DNA from: Aneurinibacillus danicus
Lineage (GTDB): Bacteria; Bacillota; Bacilli; Aneurinibacillales; Aneurinibacillaceae
Assembly: GCF_007991215.1 (NCBI RefSeq)
Contig: NZ_BJXX01000124.1
Span: 1 to 44,279, forward strand
Length of the DNA stretch: 44,279 bases
Direction of reading: 5' to 3'
Position numbers and translations under genes: made by a program. The notes below the pieces were generated by a model. The model did no database searches and had not been told where the DNA came from. It saw nothing but the letters and a program-made list of their open reading frames with translations. How positions within the stretch are numbered: the stretch's first letter is position 1; every line of letters starts with the position of its first letter. Positions 39,887 through 44,279 of the stretch are shown piece by piece.

Positions 39887-41077
39887 ATGGCTAAAGCAAA
39901 ATTTGAGCGGACTAAACCGCACGTAAACATTGGTACTATTGGTCACGTTGACCATGGTAAAACTACCCTGACTGCTGCTATTACAACCGTTCTGTCTCAG
40001 ACTGGTAAAGCGCAAGCTATGGATTACGGCAGCATCGATGCTGCTCCGGAAGAGCGTGAGCGCGGTATCACAATCTCCACTGCACACGTTGAGTATGAGA
40101 CTGACAACCGTCACTATGCACACGTTGACTGCCCGGGTCATGCTGACTATGTTAAAAACATGATTACTGGTGCTGCTCAAATGGACGGTGCTATCCTGGT
40201 AGTATCCGCTGCTGACGGTCCGATGCCGCAAACTCGCGAGCACATCCTTCTGTCTCGTCAAGTAGGCGTTCCTTACATCGTTGTATTCATGAACAAATGT
40301 GACATGGTTGACGATGAAGAGCTGCTTGAACTGGTTGAAATGGAAATTCGTGACCTTCTGTCCGAATATGAGTTCCCGGGAGATGACATTCCGGTAATTA
40401 AAGGTTCTGCTAAAGAAGCTCTGGACAACCCGACTGGCGAATGGGCTCAAAAAATCCTTGAACTGATGGATGCTGTTGACAGCTACATCCCGACTCCGGA
40501 GCGTGCTGTTGATCAGCCGTTCTTGATGCCGATTGAGGATGTATTCTCCATCACTGGCCGTGGTACAGTTGCTACTGGTCGTGTAGAGCGCGGTATCGTT
40601 AAAGTTGGTGACCAAGTTGAAATCCTTGGTCTGACTGAAGAGCCGAAAACTACAACTGTAACAGGTGTAGAAATGTTCCGTAAGCTTCTGGATCAAGCAG
40701 AAGCTGGTGACAACATCGGTGCGCTGCTTCGCGGTATTGACCGTAATGAAGTTGAGCGTGGACAGGTTCTGGCTAAGCCGGGTTCTGTAAAACCGCATAC
40801 TCAATTCACTGCTCAAATCTACGTTCTGTCTAAAGAAGAAGGTGGACGTCACACTCCGTTCTTCGCGAACTATCGTCCGCAATTCTACTTCCGTACAACA
40901 GACGTAACTGGTATCATCAAGCTGCCGGAAGGCACTGAGATGGTTATGCCTGGCGATAACGTTGAGATCACTGTTGAACTCATCAGCCCGATCGCTATGG
41001 AAGAAGGTACTCGCTTCGCTATCCGCGAAGGTGGACGTACTGTTGGCGCCGGTGCGGTTGCTACTATCCTTAAGTAA
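39887..41077 (+). CDS. tuf: Translation elongation factor Tu
   Basis: EF-Tu delivers aminoacyl-tRNA to the ribosome. The 396-aa product has [10 protein letters not shown], the switch [32 protein letters not shown] and [10 protein letters not shown], then the two beta-barrel domains. I start at 39887 because AAGGAGG lies about 11 nt upstream and the protein opens [14 protein letters not shown]; the in-frame ATG at 39863 is upstream of that site. The S10 operon that usually follows is absent. Confidence 0.98.
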   Translation: MAKAKFERTKPHVNIGTIGHVDHGKTTLTAAITTVLSQTGKAQAMDYGSIDAAPEERERGITISTAHVEYETDNRHYAHVDCPGHADYVKNMITGAAQMDGAILVVSAADGPMPQTREHILLSRQVGVPYIVVFMNKCDMVDDEELLELVEMEIRDLLSEYEFPGDDIPVIKGSAKEALDNPTGEWAQKILELMDAVDSYIPTPERAVDQPFLMPIEDVFSITGRGTVATGRVERGIVKVGDQVEILGLTEEPKTTTVTGVEMFRKLLDQAEAGDNIGALLRGIDRNEVERGQVLAKPGSVKPHTQFTAQIYVLSKEEGGRHTPFFANYRPQFYFRTTDVTGIIKLPEGTEMVMPGDNVEITVELISPIAMEEGTRFAIREGGRTVGAGAVATILK

Positions 41078-41098
41078 TTTCTGCATACTGTGCATAAG

Positions 41099-41130
41099 AA
41101 AAAACTCGGTCTTTGGACCGGGTTTTTTAT
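41099..41130 (+). terminator. Terminator after tuf
   Basis: AAACTCGGTC (41102-41111) and GACCGGGTTT (41116-41125) flank a TTTG loop and end in a T tract. Confidence 0.9.
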
Positions 41131-41159
41131 TTGGAATCATAATCTGTATTCAGGTATTC

Positions 41160-41196
41160 AAAAGCCCCCCTCACTCGTAGTGAGAGGGGCTTTTTG
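41160..41196. terminator. Bidirectional terminator between tuf and the SEDS gene
   Basis: AAAGCCCC-CTCACT and AGTGAG-GGGGCTTT form a long stem with one mismatch and a 3-nt loop. T runs flank both sides, so it can end tuf on the plus strand and the SEDS gene on the minus strand. Confidence 0.9.
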
Positions 41197-41235
41197 GCAT
41201 GTTAATCACTATGTTTGTTTGCTCCCGGGTTTGCC

Positions 41236-42423
41236 CTATGCTTTCTGCCGCTGTGTATTCACTTTTGTTGTACTGCGTACAGGCCGTCGTTCCTGATTAT
41301 CTAGCTTCCGGATGGTTTGTTTATAGTTTTCACGGGAAATACTTAATATGATACCGATACTGATCATATTAAGCAACAAGGATGAACCTCCATAGCTGAT
41401 GAACGGAAGCGGAACGCCGGTAATCGGAATGAGGCCCGTAACTCCACCGATATTGATAAAAGCCTGGATAAATATCATACTAACTACGCCAACACCAACC
41501 AATGTGGCAAACGTATCTTTAATTCGCAGCGTAATAAGCAGAATGCGCCATAGGAAGAGCAGATATATCACCAAAAAGATGGTAGATCCGATAAATCCGA
41601 GCTCTTCCGCCAAAATGGAAAAAATAAAGTCGGTCTGTACCTCGGGAAGATAAAGATATTTCTCTATGCTTTGACCGAAGCCCGCCCCGGTGATACCACC
41701 ATGTGCAAGCGCGAAATAAGAGTGAGCAAGCTGATAACCGGATCCAAGTCCTTCCAACCCGTCCGCCCAGGGATCGCCTACGTTTTGCAGACGGTTCCAG
41801 CGGTATGGTGAAAGAAATACAAATAGAAAGCCGCCAATAGCGAAAGGAATGCCCGCAAAAAAGAGATGCTTTAAATTCACTCCGCCTGCAACAATAACCG
41901 CAAGGGATGTCATTAGCAGAATAACGGCTGATCCGAAGTCAGGCTGTATCCCAATAATGGTACAGAACAAACCGACGATAACGAAAACAGGGACAAGCCC
42001 TTTCTTAACGTCACGAATTTTCTTGCCTTTTTTTGAGATTAATGCGGATAGATAAATAATCACCGCCAGCTTGGCGAATTCGGCCGGCTGCAGTGAACCG
42101 ATACCAAGATTAATCCAACTGCGTGCTCCGTTTCGTATGACGCCGATGCCCGGAATCAGTACAGCAATCAACAGCAGAAAGGCAATCGCAGCAATCCCAA
42201 AAAAGTGTTTCTTGTAGAATGTATATGGAATATTCATGGTAAACAGCATGAATACTATGCCGATAATGGCCCACATCACCTGTTTCTTCATAAAGTATGT
42301 GTCAGTACCGAATTTATCCAGGGAGAGAACTGAACTGGCGCTGTAAACAATCACAATCCCAAATCCTACAAGAAAAAGGGTAAGGAGAAGAATGGGAAAG
42401 TCAGGTCTTCCTCTTGTTTTCAT
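41236..42423 (-). CDS. ftsW: SEDS-family peptidoglycan glycosyltransferase (FtsW/SpoVE type)
   Basis: SEDS proteins polymerise lipid II into glycan strands at the septum or in the spore cortex. The 395-aa product has about ten membrane spans, the GFGIVIVYSASS opening, IPGIGVIRNGARSWINLG, the QPAEFAKLA loop, QPDFG, the YLPEVQTDFIFSILAEELGF segment and GLIPITGVPLPFISYGGSS near the end. The start at 42423 has GGAGGAAAAT just upstream; an earlier in-frame ATG would add 14 residues. It resembles SpoVE as much as FtsW, so the exact role (division or sporulation) is open. Confidence 0.9.
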   Translation of the reverse strand: MKTRGRPDFPILLLTLFLVGFGIVIVYSASSVLSLDKFGTDTYFMKKQVMWAIIGIVFMLFTMNIPYTFYKKHFFGIAAIAFLLLIAVLIPGIGVIRNGARSWINLGIGSLQPAEFAKLAVIIYLSALISKKGKKIRDVKKGLVPVFVIVGLFCTIIGIQPDFGSAVILLMTSLAVIVAGGVNLKHLFFAGIPFAIGGFLFVFLSPYRWNRLQNVGDPWADGLEGLGSGYQLAHSYFALAHGGITGAGFGQSIEKYLYLPEVQTDFIFSILAEELGFIGSTIFLVIYLLFLWRILLITLRIKDTFATLVGVGVVSMIFIQAFINIGGVTGLIPITGVPLPFISYGGSSLLLNMISIGIILSISRENYKQTIRKLDNQERRPVRSTTKVNTQRQKA

Positions 42424-42473
42424 ATTTTCCTCCGGATATATAATTTGCTTAAATTGCATAAACATAGAAATGC

Positions 42474-42501
42474 ATATTAGTAGTTTACTACACTCTGTTA
42501 A
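42474..42501 (-). promoter_or_regulatory. Promoter of the SEDS gene with internal palindrome
   Basis: On the minus strand TTAACA (42496-42501) and TAATAT (42474-42479) are 16 bp apart. The spacer holds the inverted repeat GTAGT-TT-ACTAC (42480-42491), which might be an operator. Confidence 0.45.
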
Positions 42502-42566
42502 GGGAATCAGGGGTATTTTTTACTTTCTTTGCACGGAGAAAAGTAGTCATAGAATTTCATTGCATA

Positions 42567-42609
42567 TTAACAATGGCTTAACTTTCAATTAATACTTCTA
42601 TTTTATGAT
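42567..42609 (+). promoter_or_regulatory. PhoP-box promoter of phoU
   Basis: TTAACA (42567), TTAACT (42578) and TTAATA (42589) repeat every 11 bp, the PhoP-box spacing, with a weaker TTCATT at 42556. TATGAT at 42604-42609 is a fitting -10 with no normal -35, which is usual at PhoP-activated promoters. phoU should therefore be induced on phosphate starvation like pst. Binding is inferred. Confidence 0.65.
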
Positions 42610-42709
42610 GAAAAGATATTGCATGTAGCGTTGTTCTTATCGGAAACATGGAGGGCGAAATTATATAGAAAGTAGCAATTATTGAAATGGGAAGGAGGAG
42701 AAAGCCTGA

Positions 42710-43354
42710 ATGCAAGAACGTCAGTTAAATCAATTGACGAATGAAGTGGCGGAGATGGCGGCCATTGCTCAAGCAGGGTTTCTGCAGGCATGGCGGGCGT
42801 TTCTGGAAGCGGACTTAACGCTAGCCAAAGAAGTTATCGTGCGTGACGAAAAGTTAAATGTGCTGGCCGAAAAAATTTTTAAAATGAGTCTCCGTCTTAT
42901 CGCATTGCAAGCACCTGTAGCGGCTGACTTGCGGGCGATTGGCTCTTATTTGAAGATTGTAACCGATTTAGAGCGCATTGGGGATTTGTCGGTTTCGATC
43001 GCTAAAGTGGTCGTCCGCCTCGATGGAAAAGCGTATCAACTCGCTTTATTTGAAATGCCGACGATGGGTGAAAAAGTGAAAGAGATGCTGGATGTGTGCG
43101 TGCAGGCGATCAAGAGTGGGGATGCACGTCGATTGCGTCTTCTCGATGAAATGGATGATATTATTGACGCATACTACAGTAAGTGTTTTGATTATGTGGA
43201 ATGGAGCATGGAAAGACAACCGGAACTAATAAAAGAAGGCGTGCAGTTGATTAAAGTGCTGCAGTCGCTGGAACGAATCGGGGACCATGCAACCAATATC
43301 GGGGAATGGGCATTATATATATCTACGGGAAGTATTGCTGATTTGAATACGTAG
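42710..43354 (+). CDS. phoU: Phosphate signalling complex protein PhoU
   Basis: PhoU links the Pst transporter to the PhoR sensor kinase and damps the response when phosphate is plentiful. The 214-aa helical protein is built of two three-helix bundles. Each carries the metal-binding E(D)xxxD-type motif: DLERIGDLSVSIA (about 85-97) and SLERIGDHATNIGEW (about 186-200). GAAGGAGGAG lies 9 nt before the ATG. It normally follows pstB; here it stands alone about 38 kb from pst, with its own PhoP-box promoter and terminator. Confidence 0.96.
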   Translation: MQERQLNQLTNEVAEMAAIAQAGFLQAWRAFLEADLTLAKEVIVRDEKLNVLAEKIFKMSLRLIALQAPVAADLRAIGSYLKIVTDLERIGDLSVSIAKVVVRLDGKAYQLALFEMPTMGEKVKEMLDVCVQAIKSGDARRLRLLDEMDDIIDAYYSKCFDYVEWSMERQPELIKEGVQLIKVLQSLERIGDHATNIGEWALYISTGSIADLNT

Positions 43355-43367
43355 ATATATAAAGAGG

Positions 43368-43401
43368 AAAGGCGGTTGCATCGATGCAGTCGCCTTTTTC
43401 T
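43368..43401 (+). terminator. Terminator after phoU
   Basis: AAAGGCG pairs with CGCCTTT and an inner TGCAT/ATGCA extends the stem; five T follow. Confidence 0.88.
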
Positions 43402-43416
43402 TGCGGTATAGAAAAG

Positions 43417-43450
43417 TATATTTCGCTTTACAGGAATAAAGCAAAATATA
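43417..43450. other. Imperfect palindrome between phoU and the glutaredoxin gene
   Basis: TATATTTCGCTTT (43417-43429) and AAAGCAAAATATA (43438-43450) pair with one mismatch across an 8-nt loop. The two genes converge here. It may be a weak terminator for the minus-strand gene. Confidence 0.45.
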
Positions 43451-43506
43451 GCTGTATACGTCTTGCGGATGACCCCGTTGTTCTTCCACTTGAATAAAGA
43501 AGAAGG

Positions 43507-43737
43507 TTATGCTTCTTGCAAAAGGTTATCCAATTCAGCAGGCTCGAATCCTTTTACAGCCTTGCCGTTGACTACGGTAACCGGAATGCCCATAATGCCG
43601 AGCGCTTCAACTTCCTTCTGATATACCGGATTAGACAGCAGATCGCGGACTTCAAATGTATAGCCTTTATCTCTCAGATAGTTTTTGACAAGTTCGCAGG
43701 TGCTGCATCCGGGAGCGGAATACACAATAATTGCCAT
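43507..43737 (-). CDS. Glutaredoxin-family thiol protein
   Basis: The 76-aa protein has the thioredoxin fold of small glutaredoxin or NrdH-like reductases: an N-terminal YSAPGCSTCELVKNYL with the CxxC redox site (CSTC), the cis-proline segment GIPVTVV and a GFEPAELDNLL C-terminal helix. It may reduce disulphides for ribonucleotide reductase or other partners; no nrd gene lies nearby to say which. AGGAGGGAT precedes the start on the minus strand. Confidence 0.9.
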   Translation of the reverse strand: MAIIVYSAPGCSTCELVKNYLRDKGYTFEVRDLLSNPVYQKEVEALGIMGIPVTVVNGKAVKGFEPAELDNLLQEA

Positions 43738-43772
43738 ATTAATCCCTCCTGTTTTTACGATTTCCCTCTTTA

Positions 43773-43801
43773 ATTATATAGAAAATGATTCGGCATGTAA
43801 G
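43773..43801 (-). promoter_or_regulatory. Promoter of the glutaredoxin gene
   Basis: On the minus strand CTTACA (43796-43801) and a perfect TATAAT (43773-43778) are 17 bp apart, about 35 nt before the start codon. Confidence 0.55.
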
Positions 43802-43967
43802 GTTGGAATACACTTCATCACTTTAAGGTTTTTACGAATAAAAGAAGAAAAAGAAAAATATTTTCGTATTGTAGCCATTGTAGTGATGAGTGCTGTACTT
43901 GACCGTTATCATAAAACGTCGTTAATCAAGAAAAACAACAAATATATTGGGGAAATGGAGGAAGCGA

Positions 43968-44047
43968 ATGAATGCGGGGCTTTTGGCCGGTCCGTGACTC
44001 CATCGTGAGAAAACAAAAGCGCAGAGAAATATCTTCTGTGTTTTTTA
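43968..44047 (+). other. Tiny ORF with good ribosome binding site, then a terminator
   Basis: GGAGG at 43957-43961 is well placed for an ATG at 43968 that opens a 9-codon frame (MNAGLLAGP) ending at 43997. An overlapping ATG at 43972 opens a 39-codon frame of unknown kind. A hairpin CGCAGA/TCTGTG (44020-44025/44035-44040) with six T follows. TTGACC at 43899-43904 could be a -35 with a poor -10. It could be a small RNA, a leader peptide or a relic. The stretch from 43738 to 43960 holds nothing else I can support. Confidence 0.3.
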
Positions 44048-44059
44048 TTGAAAAAACAG

Positions 44060-44088
44060 TTGACCATATTATTTGTTATATGATAAAT
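44060..44088 (+). promoter_or_regulatory. rRNA operon promoter, upstream (P1-like)
   Basis: TTGACC (44060-44065) and GATAAA/ATAAAT (44082-44088) are 16-17 bp apart in A/T-rich sequence. It lies upstream of a second promoter, as in tandem rrn promoters. Confidence 0.5.
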
Positions 44089-44146
44089 TAATTCTTGTCG
44101 TCACAAAAGGAACTAGAAGAACGTTGAAATATTTTTTAAAAAACGC

Positions 44147-44175
44147 TTGTAATTAGATTTGAAATGTAATAAAAT
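44147..44175 (+). promoter_or_regulatory. rRNA operon promoter, downstream (P2-like)
   Basis: TTGTAA (44147-44152) and TAAAAT (44170-44175) are exactly 17 bp apart, followed at once by the rrn leader hairpin. A/T-rich sequence upstream could act as an UP element. Confidence 0.6.
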
Positions 44176-44181
44176 AATAAG

Positions 44182-44279
44182 GTATTCGTTGAAATGCAAC
44201 GATACATAAAAAAAAGAAGTTCCTTGAAAACTGAACAGTACTACTCGATGTGTGCGAGTAAAACAAACCTATAAAAGTA
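44182..44279 (+). other. rRNA operon leader with boxA-like antitermination site
   Basis: A hairpin (GTATTCGTTG with CAACGATAC, 44182-44205) is followed by GTTCCTTGAAAACTGAACA at about 44219-44237, the boxA-like sequence found before 16S genes and in rRNA spacers of Bacillales. The 16S gene itself is not in the window and should begin shortly after its end. Confidence 0.8.

Noticed and set aside
39854-41140. 428-codon minus-strand frame opposite tuf
   Set aside because: It is a shadow of the strongly biased tuf codons; no ribosome binding site or family resemblance.
43685-44008. 107-codon frame after the glutaredoxin gene
   Set aside because: It starts inside that gene on the opposite strand, has no ribosome binding site and no recognisable domain.

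Overview
This window is a mostly forward-strand block of core Bacillota chromosome. The conserved run ctsR-mcsA-mcsB-clpC-radA-disA ... sigH ... rpoB-rpoC-rpsL-rpsG-fusA-tuf, AGGAGG-type ribosome binding sites, TTGACA/TATAAT promoters, CtsR and PhoP boxes, a Cys T-box and an L10 leader all point to Bacillales. The pssA gene after disA, the CarD-like gene before yacL and moderate GC suggest the Paenibacillaceae/Aneurinibacillus-Brevibacillus side rather than Bacillus itself; the genus is an inference.

Layout. 1-590: two terminators bracketing a structured, apparently non-coding stretch, then the PhoP-box region of pstS. 590-4375: high-affinity phosphate transporter pstS-pstC-pstA-pstB. 4396-4638: remnant of a HAD phosphatase. 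4735-9418: CtsR-controlled protein quality control operon (ctsR, mcsA, mcsB, clpC). 9594-12898: radA, disA, pssA. 13065-15997: CarD-like regulator, PIN/TRAM membrane protein, ispD, ispF. 16035-22324: gltX, a Cys T-box controlling cysE-cysS, then mrnC, rlmB, rae1 and sigH. 22480-24456: a chemoreceptor inserted in the housekeeping run. 24601-27938: rpmG, secE, nusG, rplK, rplA, rplJ, rplL. 28097-36164: a methyltransferase, rpoB, rpoC. 36247-41077: L7Ae-like protein, rpsL, rpsG, fusA, tuf. 41236-43737: an FtsW/SpoVE-type SEDS gene (minus), phoU (plus) and a glutaredoxin-like gene (minus). 44060-44279: promoters and leader of an rRNA operon whose 16S gene would begin just past the window.

How the genes fit. 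Phosphate uptake (pst) and its regulator PhoU lie at opposite ends of the window, about 38 kb apart, each with its own 11-bp-period PhoP-box array. The centre is the transcription/translation core, controlled by RNA-level switches (T-box, L10 leader, several uncharacterised leaders) and by CtsR. I found no new multi-gene system, CRISPR array, prophage or insertion sequence. The best leads are the split pst/phoU regulon, the synteny break after tuf beside an rRNA operon, and several candidate leader RNAs (upstream of pstS, pssA, rpoB and nusG).
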